This document shows positions 16,754-26,066 of a DNA stretch of 35,385 nt, one piece after another. Source of the stretch: Bacteroidaceae bacterium (GTDB lineage Bacteria; Bacteroidota; Bacteroidia; Bacteroidales; Bacteroidaceae); the NCBI GenBank assembly GCA_017516265.1, contig JAFXDL010000159.1, forward strand, positions 1 through 35,385, in the 5' to 3' direction. The notes under the pieces were generated by a model. That model saw only the letters and a program-made list of their open reading frames with translations. It was not told where the DNA came from and did not search any database. A program made the position numbers and the translations under genes. The first letter of the stretch is position 1. Each line of letters starts with the position of its first letter.

Positions 16754-19437
16754 ATGAGCGAAGAAATCATAGAAAAAGACAATATCGACGATAATCTGCC
16801 GACAGAGGGCGTATCGGAAGAACACTCGGATTACAAGCCGACTGATGTGAAGGACGATAGTGTGAAACACCAGCTGACGGGCATGTATCAGAATTGGTTC
16901 CTCGACTATGCCTCGTACGTTATCCTGGAGCGTGCCGTGCCGCACATCAACGACGGCTTCAAGCCTGTGCAGCGCCGCATCCTGCACTCCATGAAACGAT
17001 TGGATGACGGGCGCTACAACAAAGTGGCCAACATCGTGGGACACACCATGCAGTTCCATCCCCATGGCGATGCTTCCATCGGTGACGCACTGGTGCAACT
17101 GGGGCAGAAGGAACTGCTGGTCGATTGTCAGGGAAACTGGGGAAACATCCTCACGGGCGATTCGGCTGCAGCTCCGCGATACATTGAGGCGCGCTTGTCG
17201 AAATTTGCCCTGGATGTGGTGTTCAATTCCAAGACTACGGACTGGAAACTCTCCTACGACGGACGCAACAAGGAGCCTATCACCCTGCCTGTGAAATTCC
17301 CTCTGCTGCTGGCTCAGGGTGTGGAGGGCATTGCTGTAGGTCTCTCTTCCAAGATTCTTCCTCACAACTTCAATGACCTGTGCGATGCTGCCGTGGCCTA
17401 TTTGCACGATGAACCTTTCCAACTCTATCCTGACTTCCTGACTGGCGGAAGCATTGACGTGTCGAAGTACAACGATGGCGAACGTGGGGGTGTGGTGAAG
17501 GTGCGTGCCAAAATCAACAAACTGGACAACAAGACGCTGGTCATATCTAAATTCCCTATGGAAAGACTACATCTACGCTGATTGACTCCATCCTGAAGGC
17601 AGCAGAGAAGGGAAAGATAAAGATACGTAAGGTGGACGACAACACCTCGGCACAGGTGGAGATACAGGTGCACTTGGCTCCCGGTGTCTCCAGTGACAAG
17701 ACGTTGGATGCCCTCTATGCATTCACTGATTGTGAGGTGAGCATCTCGCCCAACTGCTGTGTCATCGATGACAACAAGCCCCACTTCCTCACCGTCAGCG
17801 ATGTGCTCCGCAAGTCGGTGGACAACACGATGGCTCTCATCCGCAAGGAACTGGAAATCCGTAAGGGCGAACTGTTGGAACTGCTTCACTTCGCTTCGTT
17901 GGAGAAGATATTCATCGAGGAACGTATCTACAAGGACCGCCAGTTTGAACAGGCACCCACGATGGATGCAGCCTGTGAGCATGTTGACAACCGCTTGACT
18001 CCCTTCTATCCCCAGTTTGTACGCGAGGTTACCAAGGACGACATCCTCCGCCTGATGGAAATCAAGATGGCCCGTATCCTGCGCTTCAACAAGGACAAGG
18101 CTGACGAGGCCATCGCACGTATGAATGGCGAGATAGAGGAGATTGACCGCAAGTTGGCCAATATGATAGAGGTCACTAGCGACTGGTTCCGGATGTTGAA
18201 GGAGAAGTATGGCAAGGAGCATCCGCGACTGACCGAGCTGCGCAACTTTGACACCATCGAAGCAGCCAAGGTGGCTGAGGCTAATGAGAAACTCTATATC
18301 AACCGCGAAGAGGGATTCATCGGTACTTCGCTGAAGAAGGATGAGTTTGTGGATAACTGCTCGGACATTGATGATGTCATCCTCTTCTATAAGGATGGTA
18401 AATATAAAATTGTGCGCGTGAGCGAAAAGATGTTCGTGGGCAAGAATGTGATGCACGTGGGCATCTTCAAGAAGAACGACAAGCGCACCGTCTATAACGT
18501 GGTCTATCGCGACGGCAAGGAGGGCAACCACTACATCAAGCGCTTCTCCGTCACTGCCATGACCCGCGACCGCGAGTATGATGTCACTCAGGGAACTCCA
18601 GGCTCGCGCATCGTCTATTTCAGTGCCAACCCCAATGGAGAGGCCGAAATCATCAAAGTGACCCTCAAACCCAATCCGCGTGTCAAGAAGATAATCTTCG
18701 AGAAAGACTTCAGCGATATCGTCATCAAGGGACGTCAGTCCATGGGAAATATCCTCACCAAGTTCGAGGTGCACCGCATCGGACTGAAACAGCGCGGAGG
18801 TTCTACCTTGGGCGGACGTCAGGTGTGGTTCGACTGGGATGTGCAGCGCCTCAATTATGACGGACGCGGACAGCATCTGGGCGAGTTCCACAGCGAGGAC
18901 ATGATTCTCGTCGTGCTGGACAATGGCGATTACTACCTCAGCAACTTTGATGTGAACAACCATTACGAAACCAATATCAGGTTCATCGAGAAGTACGACC
19001 CAACCAAGGTGTGGACGGTAGCCTTGTACGATGCAGACAATAATGGATTCCCCTATCTGAAACGTTTCCTGATGGATGCCACTACCCGGCGTCAGAACTA
19101 TCTGGGTGAGAACAAAGAGAATCGCGAAATCCTGTGCAGCGTGCAGTATTATCCACGCTTGCAAGTGACATTTGGCGGAGCTGACAGTTTCCGCGAACCG
19201 CTGATAGTAGATGCAGAAGAGTTCATTGCCGTGAAGGGATTCAAGGCCAAAGGCAAGCGACTGACCACTTACACCGTAGCCGAGATTGTGGAACTGGAAC
19301 CAACCCGTTTCCCTACTGAAGAGGAGCTGGCCAAACCTGAGCCCCCCATGGAAGAGCCCGTCAATGAAGACCCTGATGCAGGCAAGAGTGCTGGTGACAT
19401 ACTGGACGAACTGACCGGACAGATGAAATTGTTTTAG
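16754..19437 (+). pseudogene. parC: DNA topoisomerase IV / gyrase subunit A (parC-type), frameshifted by a one-base deletion
   Basis: This is a type IIA topoisomerase A subunit, which cuts and rejoins DNA to decatenate or relax chromosomes together with a GyrB/ParE-type partner not found here. The first part (16754-17581, 275 codons) has the breakage-reunion domain: GFKPVQRRILHSM, HPHGDASIGDALVQLGQ and AAPRYIEARL, with catalytic Tyr143. It ends early because a G appears to be missing between 17548 and 17549. Restoring it (TCT GAA ATT CCC TAT GGA AAG) recreates the family motif SEIPYGKT and joins the frame that continues to 19437. The joined protein would be about 894 aa, normal for the Bacteroidetes parC-type subunit. 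The second part contains the tower/coiled-coil region and a long C-terminal domain ending LDELTGQMKLF. The rest of the frame is intact, so a sequencing or assembly error is more likely than true loss of an essential gene. gyrA is the alternative name. Confidence 0.9.
17547..17551 (+). other. Probable one-base deletion (frameshift site) in parC
   Basis: Upstream the frame reads LVIS and then KFPMERLHLR-stop. Inserting one G after TCT (17546-17548) gives SEIPYGKTTSTLIDSIL, which runs straight into the downstream frame. No slippery heptamer or long homopolymer is seen at the site, so programmed frameshifting is unlikely. Confidence 0.85.
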
Positions 19438-19488
19438 TGTCAGTTCAAGGAATGAATTCGAAGTCCAAAAGAGACAAACGTAATACGG

Positions 19489-20295
19489 ATGAATAGAAGG
19501 ATTACATTGTTTTTATGTGTGCTCTGCGCCATGTTCCATCTGTCGGCCCAAACAGTCGGTGAAGATGTGGCCCGTCCCATTGTGCGTTCCACTATGTACG
19601 GAGTGGGAAGCATCAATCTCTACGATACTTATTTGTCTCCAGTGGAATACAGTGGGACTCAGGTCCGGGTGCTTCGCGAGAGCATCCGTATGACCCGTTG
19701 GATGGAGGGGCATGTGTCCCGGCAGACATTGTTCCAAGGTTATTTGGCCGCTGCAGAAAATGTGGCTGGGACAAGCAGTGAACTGGCCGGTATGGTCAAC
19801 TGGAACTATGCCCTTCACTACAACTGGTATTTGGCGGACAAGCGTCTCTGCCTTTCCGCAGGTCCCATGATGCAGGCCCATGGAGGCTTTACCTACAACA
19901 CCCGCAATGGGAACAATCCTGCTCAAGCCCGTCTGTATGCCAATCTGGCCGCCTCGGGTATGGCTCAGTATCATCTTCCTTGGAAATGTTGTCCGCTCAC
20001 TTTCCGTTATCAGGTGGACCTCCCTTTCTTGGGGGTGATGTTTTCTCCCCAGTACGGACAGTCCTACTACGAGATTTTTTCTCTCGGTCATTCCGATGGT
20101 ACTGTGGTCTTCACCTCTTTTCATCGGCAGCCAACGTTGCGTCATTGGTTCACGGCCGATTTGCAGTTCCGTCGGTTCACCCTCCGTTTGGGCTATATGG
20201 CCGATATGCAGCAGGCACGCGTCAACGCTCTCCGTTCCCATGACTACAGCCATACTTTTATGATTGGCCTGGTACACAATCTGGCTTCCTTCTAA
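19489..20295 (+). CDS. Secreted or outer-membrane protein, probably DUF3316 family
   Basis: This 268-aa protein has a signal peptide (MNRRITLFLCVLCAMFHLSA, cleavage near residue 20). The mature part is rich in alternating aromatic and polar strands (YALHYNWYLADKRLCLSAG, FTADLQFRRFTLRLGYMAD), as in a small outer-membrane beta-barrel, and ends in Phe (HNLASF), which is usual for such barrels. Length and pattern fit the uncharacterised Bacteroidetes DUF3316 family; this assignment is from memory of the family and is moderate. The gene starts 51 bases after the topoisomerase gene and 16 bases before the S41 protease, so the three may form an operon. No specific function can be assigned. Confidence 0.7.
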   Translation: MNRRITLFLCVLCAMFHLSAQTVGEDVARPIVRSTMYGVGSINLYDTYLSPVEYSGTQVRVLRESIRMTRWMEGHVSRQTLFQGYLAAAENVAGTSSELAGMVNWNYALHYNWYLADKRLCLSAGPMMQAHGGFTYNTRNGNNPAQARLYANLAASGMAQYHLPWKCCPLTFRYQVDLPFLGVMFSPQYGQSYYEIFSLGHSDGTVVFTSFHRQPTLRHWFTADLQFRRFTLRLGYMADMQQARVNALRSHDYSHTFMIGLVHNLASF

Positions 20296-20311
20296 TTCGA
20301 AATATGTCAAA

Positions 20312-21340
20312 ATGAAGAGAATTATGCGTATCCCTGCTTTTCTGACCGTTGTAATCTTGCTCCTTACCACTTCGGTGTCATGCATCCGTGAGGAATCGTT
20401 CGAAAATACACCGCAAGGCAATTTCGAAGCTTTGTGGCAGATGATGGACGAACGTTATTGCTTTTTTGAATACAAGCATCAGGAGTATGGACTCGATTGG
20501 GACGAGGTCTATTCCCGATACGCTTCCCTGATAACTTCCGATATGCCTTCGAAGGGTTTGTTTGAAGTCCTGGGAAACATGTTGGCCGAATTGCGCGACG
20601 GACATGTCAACCTCTACTCCAACTACGATGTGGCCCGTTATTGGAAGTGGTACGAAGATTATCCTGCCAACTTCAACGACAGTATTATTCGTAATTATCT
20701 GGGTACAGACTACAAGATAGCCGGTGGATGTAAATATACCATTCTTGATGATAACATCGCTTATGTCCGCTATGCCAGTTTTGCTTCCGGCATAGGCAAT
20801 GGAAACCTTAGTGACATGCTCAATGAGCTGGCTTTCTGTAACGGCCTTATCCTGGATGTTCGTGACAATGGTGGCGGTATGCTCACCAATGCCCAAAGGT
20901 TGGCTGCCCGCTTCACCAATGAAGAAGTGGCCACTTCTTACATGTGTCATAAGACGGGGAAAGGTCATTCTGATTTCTCCTCGCCTGAAGCGGTCAAGAT
21001 TACTCCTTCTGATGGTATCCGCTGGCAGAAGCCTGTGGCGCTGCTCACTAACCGCAGTTCCTACAGCGCAACCAACGATTTTGTCAATGCCATGCGTCAG
21101 TTCCCCCTTGTCACAGTCATAGGCGACCGTACAGGTGGAGGCTCAGGCATGCCTTTTTCCTCTGAATTGCCCAACGGATGGGCTGTCCGTTTCTCTGCCT
21201 GTCCCACTTATGGACCCGATATGGAGCCCCTGGAGTTTGGCATCAGTCCGGATATTCGTGTGGATATGACTTCCGAGGATATGGCCCGCGGTCTTGATAC
21301 TATCATAGAGGTGGCACGGAAGAGGTTGGGAGGTAGATAG
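20312..21340 (+). CDS. S41-family peptidase, lipoprotein
   Basis: This 342-aa protein is a predicted tail-specific/CtpA-like serine protease anchored as a lipoprotein. The ORF opens at 20264, inside the previous gene, but ATG 20312 (MKRIMRIPAFLTVV) is preferred because it yields a lipoprotein signal with lipobox SVSC (Cys24). The S41 core is visible: a helical N-terminal region (FEALWQMMDERYCFFEYK), ELRDGHVNLYS, the strand NGLILDVRDNGGG, and the nucleophile region NRSSYSATNDF, where Ser252 occupies the catalytic position, followed by GDRTGGGSGMP and GISPDIRVD. No clear PDZ domain is present, so this is the short form typical of Bacteroidetes lipoprotein S41 enzymes. Likely substrates are periplasmic or surface proteins; none can be named. 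It follows the DUF3316-like gene with a 16-base gap. Confidence 0.88.
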   Translation: MKRIMRIPAFLTVVILLLTTSVSCIREESFENTPQGNFEALWQMMDERYCFFEYKHQEYGLDWDEVYSRYASLITSDMPSKGLFEVLGNMLAELRDGHVNLYSNYDVARYWKWYEDYPANFNDSIIRNYLGTDYKIAGGCKYTILDDNIAYVRYASFASGIGNGNLSDMLNELAFCNGLILDVRDNGGGMLTNAQRLAARFTNEEVATSYMCHKTGKGHSDFSSPEAVKITPSDGIRWQKPVALLTNRSSYSATNDFVNAMRQFPLVTVIGDRTGGGSGMPFSSELPNGWAVRFSACPTYGPDMEPLEFGISPDIRVDMTSEDMARGLDTIIEVARKRLGGR

Positions 21341-21525
21341 AAGGAGAAGGGGAAAAAGGGTGGAAGGGGTAATCCCTCTTTTCTGAATCTTTCATTTTTT
21401 CTCTATGAGGATAAGATTCTGTATCTTTACGTTTTGTCAGAAAGGAGTTTGGCCGGATGGTATCTTTACAGCTTTTAATTCTTTAATAATTCATAATTAA
21501 TAATTCATAATTCAAAAATATTCCC

Positions 21526-21533
21526 TATCTTTG
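21526..21533 (+). promoter_or_regulatory. -7 element of the tRNA-Leu promoter
   Basis: TATCTTTG fits TAnnTTTG and precedes the tRNA by 34 bases. The region just upstream (about 21481-21515) is an AT-rich repeat of AATTCATAATT-type units. No clear -33 TTTG is present. Confidence 0.6.
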
Positions 21534-21567
21534 CACCGCATTATGCCCAATGTGGCAAAGATATTAT

Positions 21568-21649
21568 GCGCCTGTGGTGAAATTGGCAGACACGCCAGAC
21601 TTAGGATCTGGTGCTTCGCGGCGTGAAGGTTCGAGTCCTTTCAGGCGCA
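21568..21649 (+). tRNA. tRNA-Leu (anticodon UAG)
   Basis: A complete cloverleaf can be drawn: acceptor stem GCGCCTG (21568-21574) pairs with CAGGCGC (21642-21648), with discriminator A at 21649. The anticodon stem is CCAGA/TCTGG (21595-21599 and 21607-21611) with loop CTTAGGA, anticodon TAG at 21602-21604. A long variable arm typical of tRNA-Leu (TGCTTCGCGGCG region) and a T-arm GGTTCGAGTCC follow. CCA is not encoded. A terminator hairpin follows at 21664, and a TATCTTTG promoter element lies 35 bases upstream. Confidence 0.97.
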
Positions 21650-21663
21650 CACTTATAAAAGAA

Positions 21664-21699
21664 AGAGGAATTTCCAATGATGGGAATCCCTCTTTTTTT
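21664..21699 (+). terminator. Intrinsic terminator of tRNA-Leu
   Basis: AGAGGAATTTCC (21664-21675) pairs with GGGAATCCCTCT (21682-21693), with one mismatch and one G-U pair, followed by a run of seven T. It lies between the tRNA and the convergent large secreted-protein gene. Confidence 0.8.
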
Positions 21700-21720
21700 A
21701 TGTTTCAACTAAGTCTCTCT

Positions 21721-24700
21721 TTATCTGATTGTTTTTGTCGTCCTTCCTTTGGGATTTGTCAGGATGTATATACCTTTCTCCAGTCCTTCTGTGGCTAACT
21801 TTGCTGGAGTTTGAGTGCGTACTTTAATGCCTGTGAGTGTATATACATCCACATTGGTATCTGTTTCATCCCAGTTGGTCTCTATGTTGTCTGGCAGATT
21901 GGTATCCTTGGCCAACAGTCGTACATTGTCTATATATAATAAGGTGTTGTTGGCTGCTCCTACACCTGCTGAAGTGCGGAATCCCAAACTGACAGTTACA
22001 CTTCCTTTCTCGGCAAGAGTGAAGTCGTAGGGCATAACCTCCCATGTGGCACTTTCCGAAGGGTAGCGATAGTCCGTGTAGGAGCCGATGGAAAGTCCGG
22101 TGAGCGACGTGTTCGTGTTCCCCGAAGCGGTGATTTGTTTTCCGTTGTTGTTCTGTTGGTTGGTACATTCGTATTTCATGTCTATAATCAGACGGTAGTC
22201 TCCTGCTGGCAGGTTTACAGTCTGTGTGATGCTGTTTTTACCAGCTGTCCATGAATTGAGCACTGTCAGGCAGCGTACTCCGCATGAGTCGTCTGCTAGT
22301 GGACGCCCACATTGTGCGGCATAGTTTCCCACATTGGAGGGACTGACACAGAACCGTGTCGTACTGTAGGGCATGGAGTACATGCGTGCGTAGTTCGAGG
22401 CTGTGGATAGTCCGTTTTCTGCCTTCCATCCCTTTACTGGCAGTATATTGGGGAATCGGCTGTTTGTTGCGCTCACTGTGTTGATATAGCAGGGGTTATA
22501 AACTACAGAGCCTAGGGTGACATTTCCTTTGTCATTACCATAGGTGGCATCTTCTTCAAACGATGCATTGGTCAGATATTCACCCGTTACATCGTGGTAT
22601 CCCTCATACAGGTCAATTCCCTGTGTCGTGGGAAATTCAGCCGTTTCGCTCTTGATGCTCCCTTGTTCTGCTGATATCTTCAGGCAACTTCTTGAGGGTA
22701 TCTGTACTGTTCCATTGATTGCTCTCCCATCTATGACAAGACTTACCTCTGCAGCCTTTGTTGTACTCTCGTCATTTCTCAGGTAGATGGCGCATGAGTC
22801 TTTCTCATCTTGTATTGCCATGAGGCCATCACCCTTTACAAAGACCTTCAGAATGTTGCTTACCGAGTGGTTCATTTCTGCCTTGAAGGTGGCAGTGGCT
22901 TTGCTGTTGCTGATGGTAGTGATTTCGGAAAATACTGGGGCGCCTTCGGGACACTTTATATCGTGCAAGATGCATGGTTGGTCACTTACAAAATTGGCTA
23001 AAAGCAGATAATGCGATCCGTCAGGGTCGGAGGCAATCACTCCGTTCCATCCCGTAGGCACCGAGTCGGTGAGCACATTCAGCTGTTTGCTGAGGTTTGC
23101 CGTCTCTGTGGCATTTGTCCGGCTGTAATACACCACGTGTCGGCGGTCCACCACTTCACCGCTTTTGAATGCCCGGTTGGTGCTCTTGTATGACGGATAT
23201 AGTTTGGCCGTCAGGATGGAGTTATTGTTTGCCCTATCTCCGAAAGCCATTTGTTTGTCGCTTTTTGACAAGAATCCCAGTTGGTTGTCTATGTTCAGCC
23301 AGTCGGCTTCGAACGTAGTGAACTTTGTTCCGTCCAGTTGCTTGTGCCCGTATGTCGAGTCACTCGTTGCAGTGTATAGGGTACGTGCTGTTTTTGTGAA
23401 CTCATCAACGCTGATGGCCATCAGTCCGCCCTGTTCCTTGGTGATGGTTCCGGCGGTGTTTCCACGTACATAATCCACATAGATGACAGCATTCCCGGGA
23501 GTGGAGTAAATGGCAAATCGGTTGTTCAGTGCAGCGTCATTGGTGTTCAATTCTCCGTTCATGGTCCATGCATTCCCACGCAGGTCATAGATGCCGCTCA
23601 CCACTGGCGTCGCGTTCGTGTTCTTTCCGCTGACCGTGTACCAGCCCAGGAAGTTGCCTGTGTTGTTGGCACGGAAAGGTACCACTATTTTGTTCTTGTC
23701 GGGGCTGTTGGCCGCTATGTATCCGGTGTAGCTGCTTAGTCCTGTGCTCCATGAGAAACAGGTGAAACGGTCATCACTGGCTGCCCGCACAATGTTTTGG
23801 CTTTTGAAGATGTGTGCCGGGCTGTAGTGTCTGTTGAAATCTTCCCATCGGGTGGGGGTGAGGTCAGCGGTAGAGAGAGTCTCGTGCATCAGCCACGACA
23901 TCATCACGCGATGGGCCTCCACACCCATTCGTCGTGCTCCCACATCGGCTCGTAGTAACCATGCTCCGTCCGTGGTTGTGCTTTGTCTTGCCTGGATGTG
24001 TTTGTAGGCCAGATTTTCCATCATCAAGGCATGTGGGTCCCGCAAGAAACAGGCCATGGTTGTATAAGATGTTATCTGGTCATAGAGGAACAGACTCCAG
24101 TCATTTCCATTGGGCATGGCCAGTTCGCCATCAGCCAGGGCCAACCAATTGAGCACCTCTTCCATTACTTCTTGGTTATGGTGCATCAGGGCATTGGTCT
24201 TCCATGTCTCCTTGCCGTGTAGGGTTTGTTGGAACAGTTTCAGTGCCAAGGCTGACTCACCCAGTTCCTGCATCACCACATTCTGATAGCTGGTGTGAAA
24301 CAGGTTGTGGTTTTGCAGCGTATAGTCGTCGTACAGGTATTGTCCCCGATAAAGGTCTGCTACGGTCTTTTCGTCATAGTCCGGGTCGATGACCGTGTTG
24401 TCTGTGGCATCTGATGGGTGTGAGTAGCAGTTGATGGCAAACTCGCGCAGGCGGTTGAACCATTGTGGCGCAAGCTCATGGTCAGGAAACATTCCCAATG
24501 TAGCAGCCAGTATGTTTGTTTCCCATCCATTCTCTTCGGCCTTGGTGTCGCCGGCATATCCCGTAGGTATGGAGCGTTGCAGCTCGTAGTTACATTCCGC
24601 CACCATCATGGCTTTGATATATCCCTTTTGTGCATCCGTCAGTTTCTCCCATTGGAAAAAGGCCGAGTAAGCTACAGACATGGCCCATAGGCTCGATTCC

Positions 24701-25800
24701 CACACATAGTCACTGCTGCTGGTCGAACCCCAATAGCCGTTGTTGGAGCACACCTTCAAGCGGTTTGCCTTGTGGGTGGAGTAGGCGAATATCAGCGATT
24801 GTCGGGCTATAGTTTCCAGTTCATTCCAAGTGACTCCTTCAGGCAACGTCACCTTTTCCCTGCCATATTTCACCAGGAATGCACATACCATCGACAAATC
24901 TGCATTGGGCCGTACTCCCTGTTCGTTGGCATTCATGGTACTTTCACCCTTGAAGCATCCACAAGCTTCGCCCAGACTGTTGGGGGCTGTGCAGGGTTGG
25001 AAGTCATTCTTCATCCATAAGGCGAAGTTGGCCAGCATCTGTAGCAGGTCGTTTTTCATTTCCTCCTCTTTTACAAACTCGTGGCTGATGACTCCTTCTG
25101 TCGGACTTTTTACCTCCTCTTCTGTCGGGTCTTCAGGAACAACATATTCGTCTGTCAGTTTGTACAGTCGTACATTGTCCACCATCAGGCAGCTGCCTCC
25201 CGACATCCAGTCGATGGTGATGCCTATCTGTACATTTCCTTCTCCCTTCAGCTCAAAGTCCAGCGTCGTGGTGCTCCATGCCATTGTAGTGAACACATAC
25301 TGGCTTCCTTGTGTGAAATTCTCAGTCAGTGATTCTTCCGCAGCATTCAGTTTGAACGATGATGTTGCACTGTTGGCGTATGCCGTTCGGTGGTCAATGC
25401 TCAGTTGGTATCTTCCGGCAGGCAGGTTGACCGTTTGTGTCAGCGAAGTGCTTCCTGTGCTCCATCCCATGCGCAGGTAGTAAGCCTGTTCCCCTTCACT
25501 CATTGTTGTTGCCAGTCCGAAGTTGTTGTCCGTATAGCACGTCGGTGTAATCAGCAGTTTGGTCACTTCTGTTCCGCTAACGTTCCATGCTGAAGGTTGT
25601 GCCAGAGTATATCCTCTCAGTCCGTCTGCATTGTTGGTTACGGCCGCCAGTCCCGTCCGGTCATCATCCTCAAACGAGGCATTCTTCAAGTATTGTTTTG
25701 TGATGTCTTCACGTGCATCTCCTTCCATTGCTGCCCATGTGTGGATAGGGTAGCTTAGGGCCATTGCCAGTCCGATAAGTTTTAGAAAATTCTTTTTCAT
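21721..25800 (-). CDS. Large secreted protein with alpha/alpha-toroid-like core and flanking jelly-rolls; possible polysaccharide lyase/hydrolase; T9SS-like tail
   Basis: This 1359-aa protein starts at 25800 (MKKNFLKLIGLAMALSYP), giving a signal peptide cleaved near HTWAA (residue 24); the 12 codons upstream in the open frame are unlikely to be used. Regions: a jelly-roll ligand-binding-like module (about 28-218, LKNASFEDDD...LMVDNVRLYKL); an acidic linker; a helix-rich region (about 240-640) with YVWESSLWAMSVAYSAFF, NGWETNILAATLGMFPDH and YTLQNHNLFHTSYQN; a beta-rich region (about 660-1060, DWLNIDNQLGFLS...RRHVVYYS); a second jelly-roll (about 1067-1305, LTNASFEED...LYIDNVRLL); and a tail DVYTLTGIKV...GLEKGIYIL...TKTIR. 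An alpha/alpha toroid followed by beta-sandwich domains is the architecture of PL8-like lyases and similar enzymes, but I do not see PL8 catalytic motifs, so family and substrate stay open. It has its own promoter, divergent from the acyl-CoA synthetase gene. Confidence 0.75.
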   Translation of the reverse strand: MKKNFLKLIGLAMALSYPIHTWAAMEGDAREDITKQYLKNASFEDDDRTGLAAVTNNADGLRGYTLAQPSAWNVSGTEVTKLLITPTCYTDNNFGLATTMSEGEQAYYLRMGWSTGSTSLTQTVNLPAGRYQLSIDHRTAYANSATSSFKLNAAEESLTENFTQGSQYVFTTMAWSTTTLDFELKGEGNVQIGITIDWMSGGSCLMVDNVRLYKLTDEYVVPEDPTEEEVKSPTEGVISHEFVKEEEMKNDLLQMLANFALWMKNDFQPCTAPNSLGEACGCFKGESTMNANEQGVRPNADLSMVCAFLVKYGREKVTLPEGVTWNELETIARQSLIFAYSTHKANRLKVCSNNGYWGSTSSSDYVWESSLWAMSVAYSAFFQWEKLTDAQKGYIKAMMVAECNYELQRSIPTGYAGDTKAEENGWETNILAATLGMFPDHELAPQWFNRLREFAINCYSHPSDATDNTVIDPDYDEKTVADLYRGQYLYDDYTLQNHNLFHTSYQNVVMQELGESALALKLFQQTLHGKETWKTNALMHHNQEVMEEVLNWLALADGELAMPNGNDWSLFLYDQITSYTTMACFLRDPHALMMENLAYKHIQARQSTTTDGAWLLRADVGARRMGVEAHRVMMSWLMHETLSTADLTPTRWEDFNRHYSPAHIFKSQNIVRAASDDRFTCFSWSTGLSSYTGYIAANSPDKNKIVVPFRANNTGNFLGWYTVSGKNTNATPVVSGIYDLRGNAWTMNGELNTNDAALNNRFAIYSTPGNAVIYVDYVRGNTAGTITKEQGGLMAISVDEFTKTARTLYTATSDSTYGHKQLDGTKFTTFEADWLNIDNQLGFLSKSDKQMAFGDRANNNSILTAKLYPSYKSTNRAFKSGEVVDRRHVVYYSRTNATETANLSKQLNVLTDSVPTGWNGVIASDPDGSHYLLLANFVSDQPCILHDIKCPEGAPVFSEITTISNSKATATFKAEMNHSVSNILKVFVKGDGLMAIQDEKDSCAIYLRNDESTTKAAEVSLVIDGRAINGTVQIPSRSCLKISAEQGSIKSETAEFPTTQGIDLYEGYHDVTGEYLTNASFEEDATYGNDKGNVTLGSVVYNPCYINTVSATNSRFPNILPVKGWKAENGLSTASNYARMYSMPYSTTRFCVSPSNVGNYAAQCGRPLADDSCGVRCLTVLNSWTAGKNSITQTVNLPAGDYRLIIDMKYECTNQQNNNGKQITASGNTNTSLTGLSIGSYTDYRYPSESATWEVMPYDFTLAEKGSVTVSLGFRTSAGVGAANNTLLYIDNVRLLAKDTNLPDNIETNWDETDTNVDVYTLTGIKVRTQTPAKLATEGLEKGIYILTNPKGRTTKTIR

Positions 25801-25825
25801 CTCTTGTTCTAGGTTAATTTGTGTG

Positions 25826-25833
25826 CAAAAATA
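25826..25833 (-). promoter_or_regulatory. -7 element upstream of the large secreted protein gene
   Basis: On the - strand this reads TATTTTTG, a match to TAnnTTTG, 25 bases before the start codon at 25800. The -33 box is not convincing. Confidence 0.45.
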
Positions 25834-26013
25834 CACAAAAGCATTAAGGTGTGGAAGAAAAGGAACAAAAAAGGTGCTTGTCGGGCGAAGGCTTTCTTGG
25901 TCTGGCTGATTTCTGGTAGTTTCTGATTATGCTTGCATGAGTTGTTTGATGGTGTGTGGTGTGACTTTTTGTATGTTTTGGGTGATAATATGTCAATTAG
26001 TTTATTGGAAATA

Positions 26014-26043
26014 TTTGAGTTCTGTATTTTTTTCTTACCTTTG
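26014..26043 (+). promoter_or_regulatory. Bacteroidetes promoter of the acyl-CoA synthetase gene
   Basis: TTTG (26014-26017) and TACCTTTG (26036-26043) match the -33 and -7 consensus with an 18-base spacer, and the ATG follows 23 bases later. Confidence 0.7.
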
Positions 26044-26066
26044 CAGCCGTTAACGAATTATAATTT

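Noticed and set aside
17540-17560. Programmed ribosomal frameshift in parC
   Set aside because: No slippery heptamer or downstream pseudoknot is evident, and the family is not known to use frameshifting. A deleted base explains it better.
17425-19164. 579-codon open frame on the - strand opposite the topoisomerase gene
   Set aside because: The sense frame encodes a clear topoisomerase subunit. The antisense protein is His/Leu/Val-rich with no recognisable domain, as expected from codon bias.
21721-25800. Assignment of the 1359-aa protein to PL8 hyaluronate/chondroitin lyase
   Set aside because: The fold layout is similar, but the PL8 active-site patterns (NWW...EIG and H...Y.G.YG) were not found, so only a general call is made.
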